A stretch of DNA of 64,000 nucleotides from Rhizoclosmatium globosum (lineage: Eukaryota; Chytridiomycota; Chytridiomycetes; Chytridiales; Chytriomycetaceae): the NCBI GenBank assembly GCA_002104985.1, contig MCGO01000068.1, positions 167,480-231,479 on the forward strand, read 5' to 3'. The notes under the pieces are model-generated. The model had not been told where the DNA came from. It did no database searches and was given only the letters and a program-made list of their open reading frames with translations. The translations under genes were made by a program, and so were the position numbers. Shown in pieces: positions 43,312 to 58,300 of this stretch; positions within the stretch are counted from its first letter, which is position 1; each line of letters begins with the position of its first letter.

Positions 43312-46300
43312 TTGCAGGGTCTCTCCAGAGACTATATTGTTAGGATTCATGGTAGAAAAAGCAGCAATATATGCCTGCGTAAGCCAAGGGAAGCTGTGAT
43401 GCACTTGTTCGGAAACCATTCTTCCCTGCACTGCAGAGCCATCCAGAGTGGCTGGGGCCCCAAATTTGCACCTTTTCTTGGTCTCCTAATATACTTGACT
43501 GTGTTGCCACAGTTTCACTCACTAATTTCCATGTTTGGTCTCGACTCCTGGATCCAAGGAATTGACCACTCTTCTTAAGTAAATTGAAAAATTAAGAAGC
43601 CAAACTTTGCAGGGTCTCTCCAGAGACTATATTGTTAGGATTCATGGTAGAAAAAGCAGCAATATATGCCTGCGTAAGCCACGGGAAGCTGTGATGCACT
43701 TGTTCGGAAACCATTCTTCCCTGCACTGCAGAGCCATCCAGAGTGGCTGGGGCCCCAAATTTGCACCTTTTCTTGGTCTCCTAATATACTTGACTGTGTT
43801 GCCACAGTTTCACTCACTAATTTCCATGTTTGGTCTCGACTCCTGGATCCAAGGAATTGACCACTCTTCTTAAGTAAATTGAAAAATTAAGAAGCCAAAC
43901 TTTGCAGGGTCTCTCCAGAGACTATATTGTTAGGATTCATGGTAGAAAAAGCAGCAATATATGCCTGCGTAAGCCAAGGGAAGCTGTGATGCACTTGTTC
44001 GGAAACCATTCTTCCCTGCACTGCAGAGCCATCCAGAGTGGCTGGGGCCCCAAATTTGCACCTTTTCTTGGTCTCCTAATATACTTGACTGTGTTGCCAC
44101 AGTTTCACTCACTAATTTCCATGTTTGGTCTCGACTCCTGGATCCAAGGAATTGACCACTCTTCTTAAGTAAATTGAAAAATTAAGAAGCCAAACTTTGC
44201 AGGGTCTCTCCAGAGACTATATTGTTAGGATTCATGGTAGAAAAAGCAGCAATATATGCCTGCGTAAGCCAAGGGAAGCTGTGATGCACTTGTTCGGAAA
44301 CCATTCTTCCCTGCACTGCAGAGCCATCCAGAGTGGCTGGGGCCCCAAATTTGCACCTTTTCTTGGTCTCCTAATATACTTGACTGTGTTGCCACAGTTT
44401 CACTCACTAATTTCCATGTTTGGTCTCGACTCCTGGATCCAAGGAATTGACCACTCTTCTTAAGTAAATTGAAAAATTAAGAAGCCAAACTTTGCAGGGT
44501 CTCTCCAGAGACTATATTGTTAGGATTCATGGTAGAAAAAGCAGCAATATATGCCTGCGTAAGCCAAGGGAAGCTGTGATGCACTTGTTCGGAAACCATT
44601 CTTCCCTGCACTGCAGAGCCATCCAGAGTGGCTGGGGCCCCAAATTTGCACCTTTTCTTGGTCTCCTAATATACTTGACTGTGTTGCCACAGTTTCACTC
44701 ACTAATTTCCATGTTTGGTCTCGACTCCTGGATCCAAGGAATTGACCACTCTTCTTAAGTAAATTGAAAAATTAAGAAGCCAAACTTTGCAGGGTCTCTC
44801 CAGAGACTATATTGTTAGGATTCATGGTAGAAAAAGCAGCAATATATGCCTGCGTAAGCCAAGGGAAGCTGTGATGCACTTGTTCGGAAACCATTCTTCC
44901 CTGCACTGCAGAGCCATCCAGAGTGGCTGGGGCCCCAAATTTGCACCTTTTCTTGGTCTCCTAATATACTTGACTGTGTTGCCACAGTTTCACTCACTAA
45001 TTTCCATGTTTGGTCTCGACTCCTGGATCCAAGGAATTGACCACTCTTCTTAAGTAAATTGAAAAATTAAGAAGCCAAACTTTGCAGGGTCTCTCCAGAG
45101 ACTATATTGTTAGGATTCATGGTAGAAAAAGCAGCAATATATGCCTGCGTAAGCCAAGGGAAGCTGTGATGCACTTGTTCGGAAACCATTCTTCCCTGCA
45201 CTGCAGAGCCATCCAGAGTGGCTGGGGCCCCAAATTTGCACCTTTTCTTGGTCTCCTAATATACTTGACTGTGTTGCCACAGTTTCACTCACTAATTTCC
45301 ATGTTTGGTCTCGACTCCTGGATCCAAGGAATTGACCACTCTTCTTAAGTAAATTGAAAAATTAAGAAGCCAAACTTTGCAGGGTCTCTCCAGAGACTAT
45401 ATTGTTAGGATTCATGGTAGAAAAAGCAGCAATATATGCCTGCGTAAGCCAAGGGAAGCTGTGATGCACTTGTTCGGAAACCATTCTTCCCTGCACTGCA
45501 GAGCCATCCAGAGTGGCTGGGGCCCCAAATTTGCACCTTTTCTTGGTCTCCTAATATACTTGACTGTGTTGCCACAGTTTCACTCACTAATTTCCATGTT
45601 TGGTCTCGACTCCTGGATCCAAGGAATTGACCACTCTTCTTAAGTAAATTGAAAAATTAAGAAGCCAAACTTTGCAGGGTCTCTCCAGAGACTATATTGT
45701 TAGGATTCATGGTAGAAAAAGCAGCAATATATGCCTGCGTAAGCCAAGGGAAGCTGTGATGCACTTGTTCGGAAACCATTCTTCCCTGCACTGCAGAGCC
45801 ATCCAGAGTGGCTGGGGCCCCAAATTTGCACCTTTTCTTGGTCTCCTAATATACTTGACTGTGTTGCCACAGTTTCACTCACTAATTTCCATGTTTGGTC
45901 TCGACTCCTGGATCCAAGGAATTGACCACTCTTCTTAAGTAAATTGAAAAATTAAGAAGCCAAACTTTGCAGGGTCTCTCCAGAGACTATATTGTTAGGA
46001 TTCATGGTAGAAAACAGCAATATGTGGTGCCGGGCTGTGATGTTCAAATTCTTTGGCACCAAGTCTTTTGCCTTTCTGGTCTCCTAATATACTTGACTGT
46101 GTTGCCACAGTTTCACTCACTAATTTCCATGTTTGGTCTCGACTCCTGGATCCAAGGAATTGACCACTCTTCTTAAGTAAATTGAAAAATTAAGAAGCCA
46201 AACTTTGCAGGGTCTCTCCAGAGACTATATTGTTAGGATTCATGGTAGAAAAAGCAGCAATATATGCCTGCGTAAGCCAAGGGAAGCTGTGATGCACTTG

Positions 46301-49300
46301 TTCGGAAACCATTCTTCCCTGCACTGCAGAGCCATCCAGAGTGGCTGGGGCCCCAAATTTGCACCTTTTCTTGGTCTCCTAATATACTTGACTGTGTTGC
46401 CACAGTTTCACTCACTAATTTCCATGTTTGGTCTCGACTCCTGGATCCAAGGAATTGACCACTCTTCTTAAGTAAATTGAAAAATTAAGAAGCCAAACTT
46501 TGCAGGGTCTCTCCAGAGACTATATTGTTAGGATTCATGGTAGAAAAAGCAGCAATATATGCCTGCGTAAGCCACGGGAAGCTGTGATGCACTTGTTCGG
46601 AAACCATTCTTCCCTGCACTGCAGAGCCATCCAGAGTGGCTGGGGCCCCAAATTTGCACCTTTTCTTGGTCTCCTAATATACTTGACTGTGTTGCCACAG
46701 TTTCACTCACTAATTTCCATGTTTGGTCTCGACTCCTGGATCCAAGGAATTGACCACTCTTCTTAAGTAAATTGAAAAATTAAGAAGCCAAACTTTGCAG
46801 GGTCTCTCCAGAGACTATATTGTTAGGATTCATGGTAGAAAAAGCAGCAATATATGCCTGCGTAAGCCAAGGGAAGCTGTGATGCACTTGTTCGGAAACC
46901 ATTCTTCCCTGCACTGCAGAGCCATCCAGAGTGGCTGGGGCCCAAATTTGCACCTTTTCTTGGTCTCCTAATATACTTGACTGTGTTGCCACAGTTTCAC
47001 TCACTAATTTCCATGTTTGGTCTCGACTCCTGGATCCAAGGAATTGACCACTCTTCTTAAGTAAATTGAAAAATTAAGAAGCCAAACTTTGCAGGGTCTC
47101 TCCAGAGACTATATTGTTAGGATTCATGGTAGAAAAAGCAGCAATATATGCCTGCGTAAGCCACGGGAAGCTGTGATGCACTTGTTCGGAAACCATTCTT
47201 CCCTGCACTGCAGAGCCATCCAGAGTGGCTGGGGCCAAATTTGCACCTTTTCTTGGTCTCCTAATATACTTGACTGTGTTGCCACAGTTTCACTCACTAA
47301 TTTCCATGTTTGGTCTCGACTCCTGGATCCAAGGAATTGACCACTCTTCTTAAGTAAATTGAAAAATTAAGAAGCCAAACTTTGCAGGGTCTCTCCAGAG
47401 ACTATATTGTTAGGATTCATGGTAGAAAAAGCAGCAATATATGCCTGCGTAAGCCAAGGGAAGCTGTGATGCACTTGTTCGGAAACCATTCTTCCCTGCA
47501 CTGCAGAGCCATCCAGAGTGGCTGGGGCCCAAATTTGCACCTTTTCTTGGTCTCCTAATATACTTGACTGTGTTGCCACAGTTTCACTCACTAATTTCCA
47601 TGTTTGGTCTCGACTCCTGGATCCAAGGAATTGACCACTCTTCTTAAGTAAATTGAAAAATTAAGAAGCCAAACTTTGCAGGGTCTCTCCAGAGACTATA
47701 TTGTTAGGATTCATGGTAGAAAAAGCAGCAATATATGCCTGCGTAAGCCAAGGGAAGCTGTGATGCACTTGTTCGGAAACCATTCTTCCCTGCACTGCAG
47801 AGCCATCCAGAGTGGCTGGGGCCCAAATTTGCACCTTTTCTTGGTCTCCTAATATACTTGACTGTGTTGCCACAGTTTCACTCACTAATTTCCATGTTTG
47901 GTCTCGACTCCTGGATCCAAGGAATTGACCACTCTTCTTAAGTAAATTGAAAAATTAAGAAGCCAAACTTTGCAGGGTCTCTCCAGAGACTATATTGTTA
48001 GGATTCATGGTAGAAAAAGCAGCAATATATGCCTGCGTAAGCCACGGGAAGCTGTGATGCACTTGTTCGGAAACCATTCTTCCCTGCACTGCAGAGCCAT
48101 CCAGAGTGGCTGGGGCCCCAAATTTGCACCTTTTCTTGGTCTCCTAATATACTTGACTGTGTTGCCACAGTTTCACTCACTAATTTCCATGTTTGGTCTC
48201 GACTCCTGGATCCAAGGAATTGACCACTCTTCTTAAGTAAATTGAAAAATTAAGAAGCCAAACTTTGCAGGGTCTCTCCAGAGACTATATTGTTAGGATT
48301 CATGGTAGAAAAAGCAGCAATATATGCCTGCGTAAGCCAAGGGAAGCTGTGATGCACTTGTTCGGAAACCATTCTTCCCTGCACTGCAGAGCCATCCAGA
48401 GTGGCTGGGGCCCAAATTTGCACCTTTTCTTGGTCTCCTAATATACTTGACTGTGTTGCCACAGTTTCACTCACTAATTTCCATGTTTGGTCTCGACTCC
48501 TGGATCCAAGGAATTGACCACTCTTCTTAAGTAAATTGAAAAATTAAGAAGCCAAACTTTGCAGGGTCTCTCCAGAGACTATATTGTTAGGATTCATGGT
48601 AGAAAAAGCAGCAATATATGCCTGCGTAAGCCAAGGGAAGCTGTGATGCACTTGTTCGGAAACCATTCTTCCCTGCACTGCAGAGCCATCCAGAGTGGCT
48701 GGGGCCCAAATTTGCACCTTTTCTTGGTCTCCTAATATACTTGACTGTGTTGCCACAGTTTCACTCACTAATTTCCATGTTTGGTCTCGACTCCTGGATC
48801 CAAGGAATTGACCACTCTTCTTAAGTAAATTGAAAAATTAAGAAGCCAAACTTTGCAGGGTCTCTCCAGAGACTATATTGTTAGGATTCATGGTAGAAAA
48901 AGCAGCAATATATGCCTGCGTAAGCCAAGGGAAGCTGTGATGCACTTGTTCGGAAACCATTCTTCCCTGCACTGCAGAGCCATCCAGAGTGGCTGGGGCC
49001 CAAATTTGCACCTTTTCTTGGTCTCCTAATATACTTGACTGTGTTGCCACAGTTTCACTCACTAATTTCCATGTTTGGTCTCGACTCCTGGATCCAAGGA
49101 ATTGACCACTCTTCTTAAGTAAATTGAAAAATTAAGAAGCCAAACTTTGCAGGGTCTCTCCAGAGACTATATTGTTAGGATTCATGGTAGAAAAAGCAGC
49201 AATATATGCCTGCGTAAGCCAAGGGAAGCTGTGATGCACTTGTTCGGAAACCATTCTTCCCTGCACTGCAGAGCCATCCAGAGTGGCTGGGGCCCCAAAT

Positions 49301-52300
49301 TTGCACCTTTTCTTGGTCTCCTAATATACTTGACTGTGTTGCCACAGTTTCACTCACTAATTTCCATGTTTGGTCTCGACTCCTGGATCCAAGGAATTGA
49401 CCACTCTTCTTAAGTAAATTGAAAAATTAAGAAGCCAAACTTTGCAGGGTCTCTCCAGAGACTATATTGTTAGGATTCATGGTAGAAAAAGCAGCAATAT
49501 ATGCCTGCGTAAGCCAAGGGAAGCTGTGATGCACTTGTTCGGAAACCATTCTTCCCTGCACTGCAGAGCCATCCAGAGTGGCTGGGGCCCCAAATTTGCA
49601 CCTTTTCTTGGTCTCCTAATATACTTGACTGTGTTGCCACAGTTTCACTCACTAATTTCCATGTTTGGTCTCGACTCCTGGATCCAAGGAATTGACCACT
49701 CTTCTTAAGTAAATTGAAAAATTAAGAAGCCAAACTTTGCAGGGTCTCTCCAGAGACTATATTGTTAGGATTCATGGTAGAAAAAGCAGCAATATATGCC
49801 TGCGTAAGCCAAGGGAAGCTGTGATGCACTTGTTCGGAAACCATTCTTCCCTGCACTGCAGAGCCATCCAGAGTGGCTGGGGCCCAAATTTGCACCTTTT
49901 CTTGGTCTCCTAATATACTTGACTGTGTTGCCACAGTTTCACTCACTAATTTCCATGTTTGGTCTCGACTCCTGGATCCAAGGAATTGACCACTCTTCTT
50001 AAGTAAATTGAAAAATTAAGAAGCCAAACTTTGCAGGGTCTCTCCAGAGACTATATTGTTAGGATTCATGGTAGAAAAAGCAGCAATATATGCCTGCGTA
50101 AGCCAAGGGAAGCTGTGATGCACTTGTTCGGAAACCATTCTTCCCTGCACTGCAGAGCCATCCAGAGTGGCTGGGGCCCAAATTTGCACCTTTTCTTGGT
50201 CTCCTAATATACTTGACTGTGTTGCCACAGTTTCACTCACTAATTTCCATGTTTGGTCTCGACTCCTGGATCCAAGGAATTGACCACTCTTCTTAAGTAA
50301 ATTGAAAAATTAAGAAGCCAAACTTTGCAGGGTCTCTCCAGAGACTATATTGTTAGGATTCATGGTAGAAAAAGCAGCAATATATGCCTGCGTAAGCCAA
50401 GGGAAGCTGTGATGCACTTGTTCGGAAACCATTCTTCCCTGCACTGCAGAGCCATCCAGAGTGGCTGGGGCCCCAAATTTGCACCTTTTCTTGGTCTCCT
50501 AATATACTTGACTGTGTTGCCACAGTTTCACTCACTAATTTCCATGTTTGGTCTCGACTCCTGGATCCAAGGAATTGACCACTCTTCTTAAGTAAATTGA
50601 AAAATTAAGAAGCCAAACTTTGCAGGGTCTCTCCAGAGACTATATTGTTAGGATTCATGGTAGAAAAAGCAGCAATATATGCCTGCGTAAGCCAAGGGAA
50701 GCTGTGATGCACTTGTTCGGAAACCATTCTTCCCTGCACTGCAGAGCCATCCAGAGTGGCTGGGGCCCCAAATTTGCACCTTTTCTTGGTCTCCTAATAT
50801 ACTTGACTGTGTTGCCACAGTTTCACTCACTAATTTCCATGTTTGGTCTCGACTCCTGGATCCAAGGAATTGACCACTCTTCTTAAGTAAATTGAAAAAT
50901 TAAGAAGCCAAACTTTGCAGGGTCTCTCCAGAGACTATATTGTTAGGATTCATGGTAGAAAAAGCAGCAATATATGCCTGCGTAAGCCAAGGGAAGCTGT
51001 GATGCACTTGTTCGGAAACCATTCTTCCCTGCACTGCAGAGCCATCCAGAGTGGCTGGGGCCCCAAATTTGCACCTTTTCTTGGTCTCCTAATATACTTG
51101 ACTGTGTTGCCACAGTTTCACTCACTAATTTCCATGTTTGGTCTCGACTCCTGGATCCAAGGAATTGACCACTCTTCTTAAGTAAATTGAAAAATTAAGA
51201 AGCCAAACTTTGCAGGGTCTCTCCAGAGACTATATTGTTAGGATTCATGGTAGAAAAAGCAGCAATATATGCCTGCGTAAGCCAAGGGAAGCTGTGATGC
51301 ACTTGTTCGGAAACCATTCTTCCCTGCACTGCAGAGCCATCCAGAGTGGCTGGGGCCCAAATTTGCACCTTTTCTTGGTCTCCTAATATACTTGACTGTG
51401 TTGCCACAGTTTCACTCACTAATTTCCATGTTTGGTCTCGACTCCTGGATCCAAGGAATTGACCACTCTTCTTAAGTAAATTGAAAAATTAAGAAGCCAA
51501 ACTTTGCAGGGTCTCTCCAGAGACTATATTGTTAGGATTCATGGTAGAAAAAGCAGCAATATATGCCTGCGTAAGCCAAGGGAAGCTGTGATGCACTTGT
51601 TCGGAAACCATTCTTCCCTGCACTGCAGAGCCATCCAGAGTGGCTGGGGCCCCAAATTTGCACCTTTTCTTGGTCTCCTAATATACTTGACTGTGTTGCC
51701 ACAGTTTCACTCACTAATTTCCATGTTTGGTCTCGACTCCTGGATCCAAGGAATTGACCACTCTTCTTAAGTAAATTGAAAAATTAAGAAGCCAAACTTT
51801 GCAGGGTCTCTCCAGAGACTATATTGTTAGGATTCATGGTAGAAAAAGCAGCAATATATGCCTGCGTAAGCCAAGGGAAGCTGTGATGCACTTGTTCGGA
51901 AACCATTCTTCCCTGCACTGCAGAGCCATCCAGAGTGGCTGGGGCCCCAAATTTGCACCTTTTCTTGGTCTCCTAATATACTTGACTGTGTTGCCACAGT
52001 TTCACTCACTAATTTCCATGTTTGGTCTCGACTCCTGGATCCAAGGAATTGACCACTCTTCTTAAGTAAATTGAAAAATTAAGAAGCCAAACTTTGCAGG
52101 GTCTCTCCAGAGACTATATTGTTAGGATTCATGGTAGAAAAAGCAGCAATATATGCCTGCGTAAGCCAAGGGAAGCTGTGATGCACTTGTTCGGAAACCA
52201 TTCTTCCCTGCACTGCAGAGCCATCCAGAGTGGCTGGGGCCCCAAATTTGCACCTTTTCTTGGTCTCCTAATATACTTGACTGTGTTGCCACAGTTTCAC

Positions 52301-55300
52301 TCACTAATTTCCATGTTTGGTCTCGACTCCTGGATCCAAGGAATTGACCACTCTTCTTAAGTAAATTGAAAAATTAAGAAGCCAAACTTTGCAGGGTCTC
52401 TCCAGAGACTATATTGTTAGGATTCATGGTAGAAAAAGCAGCAATATATGCCTGCGTAAGCCAAGGGAAGCTGTGATGCACTTGTTCGGAAACCATTCTT
52501 CCCTGCACTGCAGAGCCATCCAGAGTGGCTGGGGCCCCAAATTTGCACCTTTTCTTGGTCTCCTAATATACTTGACTGTGTTGCCACAGTTTCACTCACT
52601 AATTTCCATGTTTGGTCTCGACTCCTGGATCCAAGGAATTGACCACTCTTCTTAAGTAAATTGAAAAATTAAGAAGCCAAACTTTGCAGGGTCTCTCCAG
52701 AGACTATATTGTTAGGATTCATGGTAGAAAAAGCAGCAATATATGCCTGCGTAAGCCAAGGGAAGCTGTGATGCACTTGTTCGGAAACCATTCTTCCCTG
52801 CACTGCAGAGCCATCCAGAGTGGCTGGGGCCCCAAATTTGCACCTTTTCTTGGTCTCCTAATATACTTGACTGTGTTGCCACAGTTTCACTCACTAATTT
52901 CCATGTTTGGTCTCGACTCCTGGATCCAAGGAATTGACCACTCTTCTTAAGTAAATTGAAAAATTAAGAAGCCAAACTTTGCAGGGTCTCTCCAGAGACT
53001 ATATTGTTAGGATTCATGGTAGAAAAAGCAGCAATATATGCCTGCGTAAGCCAAGGGAAGCTGTGATGCACTTGTTCGGAAACCATTCTTCCCTGCACTG
53101 CAGAGCCATCCAGAGTGGCTGGGGCCCCAAATTTGCACCTTTTCTTGGTCTCCTAATATACTTGACTGTGTTGCCACAGTTTCACTCACTAATTTCCATG
53201 TTTGGTCTCGACTCCTGGATCCAAGGAATTGACCACTCTTCTTAAGTAAATTGAAAAATTAAGAAGCCAAACTTTGCAGGGTCTCTCCAGAGACTATATT
53301 GTTAGGATTCATGGTAGAAAAAGCAGCAATATATGCCTGCGTAAGCCAAGGGAAGCTGTGATGCACTTGTTCGGAAACCATTCTTCCCTGCACTGCAGAG
53401 CCATCCAGAGTGGCTGGGGCCCCAAATTTGCACCTTTTCTTGGTCTCCTAATATACTTGACTGTGTTGCCACAGTTTCACTCACTAATTTCCATGTTTGG
53501 TCTCGACTCCTGGATCCAAGGAATTGACCACTCTTCTTAAGTAAATTGAAAAATTAAGAAGCCAAACTTTGCAGGGTCTCTCCAGAGACTATATTGTTAG
53601 GATTCATGGTAGAAAAAGCAGCAATATATGCCTGCGTAAGCCAAGGGAAGCTGTGATGCACTTGTTCGGAAACCATTCTTCCCTGCACTGCAGAGCCATC
53701 CAGAGTGGCTGGGGCCCAAATTTGCACCTTTTCTTGGTCTCCTAATATACTTGACTGTGTTGCCACAGTTTCACTCACTAATTTCCATGTTTGGTCTCGA
53801 CTCCTGGATCCAAGGAATTGACCACTCTTCTTAAGTAAATTGAAAAATTAAGAAGCCAAACTTTGCAGGGTCTCTCCAGAGACTATATTGTTAGGATTCA
53901 TGGTAGAAAAAGCAGCAATATATGCCTGCGTAAGCCAAGGGAAGCTGTGATGCACTTGTTCGGAAACCATTCTTCCCTGCACTGCAGAGCCATCCAGAGT
54001 GGCTGGGGCCCCAAATTTGCACCTTTTCTTGGTCTCCTAATATACTTGACTGTGTTGCCACAGTTTCACTCACTAATTTCCATGTTTGGTCTCGACTCCT
54101 GGATCCAAGGAATTGACCACTCTTCTTAAGTAAATTGAAAAATTAAGAAGCCAAACTTTGCAGGGTCTCTCCAGAGACTATATTGTTAGGATTCATGGTA
54201 GAAAAAGCAGCAATATATGCCTGCGTAAGCCAAGGGAAGCTGTGATGCACTTGTTCGGAAACCATTCTTCCCTGCACTGCAGAGCCATCCAGAGTGGCTG
54301 GGGCCCCAAATTTGCACCTTTTCTTGGTCTCCTAATATACTTGACTGTGTTGCCACAGTTTCACTCACTAATTTCCATGTTTGGTCTCGACTCCTGGATC
54401 CAAGGAATTGACCACTCTTCTTAAGTAAATTGAAAAATTAAGAAGCCAAACTTTGCAGGGTCTCTCCAGAGACTATATTGTTAGGATTCATGGTAGAAAA
54501 AGCAGCAATATATGCCTGCGTAAGCCAAGGGAAGCTGTGATGCACTTGTTCGGAAACCATTCTTCCCTGCACTGCAGAGCCATCCAGAGTGGCTGGGGCC
54601 CCAAATTTGCACCTTTTCTTGGTCTCCTAATATACTTGACTGTGTTGCCACAGTTTCACTCACTAATTTCCATGTTTGGTCTCGACTCCTGGATCCAAGG
54701 AATTGACCACTCTTCTTAAGTAAATTGAAAAATTAAGAAGCCAAACTTTGCAGGGTCTCTCCAGAGACTATATTGTTAGGATTCATGGTAGAAAAAGCAG
54801 CAATATATGCCTGCGTAAGCCAAGGGAAGCTGTGATGCACTTGTTCGGAAACCATTCTTCCCTGCACTGCAGAGCCATCCAGAGTGGCTGGGGCCCCAAA
54901 TTTGCACCTTTTCTTGGTCTCCTAATATACTTGACTGTGTTGCCACAGTTTCACTCACTAATTTCCATGTTTGGTCTCGACTCCTGGATCCAAGGAATTG
55001 ACCACTCTTCTTAAGTAAATTGAAAAATTAAGAAGCCAAACTTTGCAGGGTCTCTCCAGAGACTATATTGTTAGGATTCATGGTAGAAAAAGCAGCAATA
55101 TATGCCTGCGTAAGCCAAGGGAAGCTGTGATGCACTTGTTCGGAAACCATTCTTCCCTGCACTGCAGAGCCATCCAGAGTGGCTGGGGCCCAAATTTGCA
55201 CCTTTTCTTGGTCTCCTAATATACTTGACTGTGTTGCCACAGTTTCACTCACTAATTTCCATGTTTGGTCTCGACTCCTGGATCCAAGGAATTGACCACT

Positions 55301-58300
55301 CTTCTTAAGTAAATTGAAAAATTAAGAAGCCAAACTTTGCAGGGTCTCTCCAGAGACTATATTGTTAGGATTCATGGTAGAAAAAGCAGCAATATATGCC
55401 TGCGTAAGCCAAGGGAAGCTGTGATGCACTTGTTCGGAAACCATTCTTCCCTGCACTGCAGAGCCATCCAGAGTGGCTGGGGCCCCAAATTTGCACCTTT
55501 TCTTGGTCTCCTAATATACTTGACTGTGTTGCCACAGTTTCACTCACTAATTTCCATGTTTGGTCTCGACTCCTGGATCCAAGGAATTGACCACTCTTCT
55601 TAAGTAAATTGAAAAATTAAGAAGCCAAACTTTGCAGGGTCTCTCCAGAGACTATATTGTTAGGATTCATGGTAGAAAAAGCAGCAATATATGCCTGCGT
55701 AAGCCAAGGGAAGCTGTGATGCACTTGTTCGGAAACCATTCTTCCCTGCACTGCAGAGCCATCCAGAGTGGCTGGGGCCCCAAATTTGCACCTTTTCTTG
55801 GTCTCCTAATATACTTGACTGTGTTGCCACAGTTTCACTCACTAATTTCCATGTTTGGTCTCGACTCCTGGATCCAAGGAATTGACCACTCTTCTTAAGT
55901 AAATTGAAAAATTAAGAAGCCAAACTTTGCAGGGTCTCTCCAGAGACTATATTGTTAGGATTCATGGTAGAAAAAGCAGCAATATATGCCTGCGTAAGCC
56001 AAGGGAAGCTGTGATGCACTTGTTCGGAAACCATTCTTCCCTGCACTGCAGAGCCATCCAGAGTGGCTGGGGCCCCAAATTTGCACCTTTTCTTGGTCTC
56101 CTAATATACTTGACTGTGTTGCCACAGTTTCACTCACTAATTTCCATGTTTGGTCTCGACTCCTGGATCCAAGGAATTGACCACTCTTCTTAAGTAAATT
56201 GAAAAATTAAGAAGCCAAACTTTGCAGGGTCTCTCCAGAGACTATATTGTTAGGATTCATGGTAGAAAAAGCAGCAATATATGCCTGCGTAAGCCAAGGG
56301 AAGCTGTGATGCACTTGTTCGGAAACCATTCTTCCCTGCACTGCAGAGCCATCCAGAGTGGCTGGGGCCCCAAATTTGCACCTTTTCTTGGTCTCCTAAT
56401 ATACTTGACTGTGTTGCCACAGTTTCACTCACTAATTTCCATGTTTGGTCTCGACTCCTGGATCCAAGGAATTGACCACTCTTCTTAAGTAAATTGAAAA
56501 ATTAAGAAGCCAAACTTTGCAGGGTCTCTCCAGAGACTATATTGTTAGGATTCATGGTAGAAAAAGCAGCAATATATGCCTGCGTAAGCCAAGGGAAGCT
56601 GTGATGCACTTGTTCGGAAACCATTCTTCCCTGCACTGCAGAGCCATCCAGAGTGGCTGGGGCCCCAAATTTGCACCTTTTCTTGGTCTCCTAATATACT
56701 TGACTGTGTTGCCACAGTTTCACTCACTAATTTCCATGTTTGGTCTCGACTCCTGGATCCAAGGAATTGACCACTCTTCTTAAGTAAATTGAAAAATTAA
56801 GAAGCCAAACTTTGCAGGGTCTCTCCAGAGACTATATTGTTAGGATTCATGGTAGAAAAAGCAGCAATATATGCCTGCGTAAGCCAAGGGAAGCTGTGAT
56901 GCACTTGTTCGGAAACCATTCTTCCCTGCACTGCAGAGCCATCCAGAGTGGCTGGGGCCCCAAATTTGCACCTTTTCTTGGTCTCCTAATATACTTGACT
57001 GTGTTGCCACAGTTTCACTCACTAATTTCCATGTTTGGTCTCGACTCCTGGATCCAAGGAATTGACCACTCTTCTTAAGTAAATTGAAAAATTAAGAAGC
57101 CAAACTTTGCAGGGTCTCTCCAGAGACTATATTGTTAGGATTCATGGTAGAAAAAGCAGCAATATATGCCTGCGTAAGCCAAGGGAAGCTGTGATGCACT
57201 TGTTCGGAAACCATTCTTCCCTGCACTGCAGAGCCATCCAGAGTGGCTGGGGCCCCAAATTTGCACCTTTTCTTGGTCTCCTAATATACTTGACTGTGTT
57301 GCCACAGTTTCACTCACTAATTTCCATGTTTGGTCTCGACTCCTGGATCCAAGGAATTGACCACTCTTCTTAAGTAAATTGAAAAATTAAGAAGCCAAAC
57401 TTTGCAGGGTCTCTCCAGAGACTATATTGTTAGGATTCATGGTAGAAAAAGCAGCAATATATGCCTGCGTAAGCCAAGGGAAGCTGTGATGCACTTGTTC
57501 GGAAACCATTCTTCCCTGCACTGCAGAGCCATCCAGAGTGGCTGGGGCCCCAAATTTGCACCTTTTCTTGGTCTCCTAATATACTTGACTGTGTTGCCAC
57601 AGTTTCACTCACTAATTTCCATGTTTGGTCTCGACTCCTGGATCCAAGGAATTGACCACTCTTCTTAAGTAAATTGAAAAATTAAGAAGCCAAACTTTGC
57701 AGGGTCTCTCCAGAGACTATATTGTTAGGATTCATGGTAGAAAAAGCAGCAATATATGCCTGCGTAAGCCAAGGGAAGCTGTGATGCACTTGTTCGGAAA
57801 CCATTCTTCCCTGCACTGCAGAGCCATCCAGAGTGGCTGGGGCCCCAAATTTGCACCTTTTCTTGGTCTCCTAATATACTTGACTGTGTTGCCACAGTTT
57901 CACTCACTAATTTCCATGTTTGGTCTCGACTCCTGGATCCAAGGAATTGACCACTCTTCTTAAGTAAATTGAAAAATTAAGAAGCCAAACTTTGCAGGGT
58001 CTCTCCAGAGACTATATTGTTAGGATTCATGGTAGAAAAAGCAGCAATATATGCCTGCGTAAGCCAGGGAAGCTGTGATGCACTTGTTCGGAAACCATTC
58101 TTCCCTGCACTGCAGAGCCATCCAGAGTGGCTGGGGCCCCAAATTTGCACCTTTTCTGGTCTCCTAATATACTTGACTGTTTGCCACAGTTTCACTCACT
58201 AATTTCCATGTTTGGTCTCGACTCCTGGATCCAAGGAATTGACCACTCTTCTTAAGTAAATTGAAAAATTAAGAAGCCAAACTTTGCAGGGTCTCTCCAG

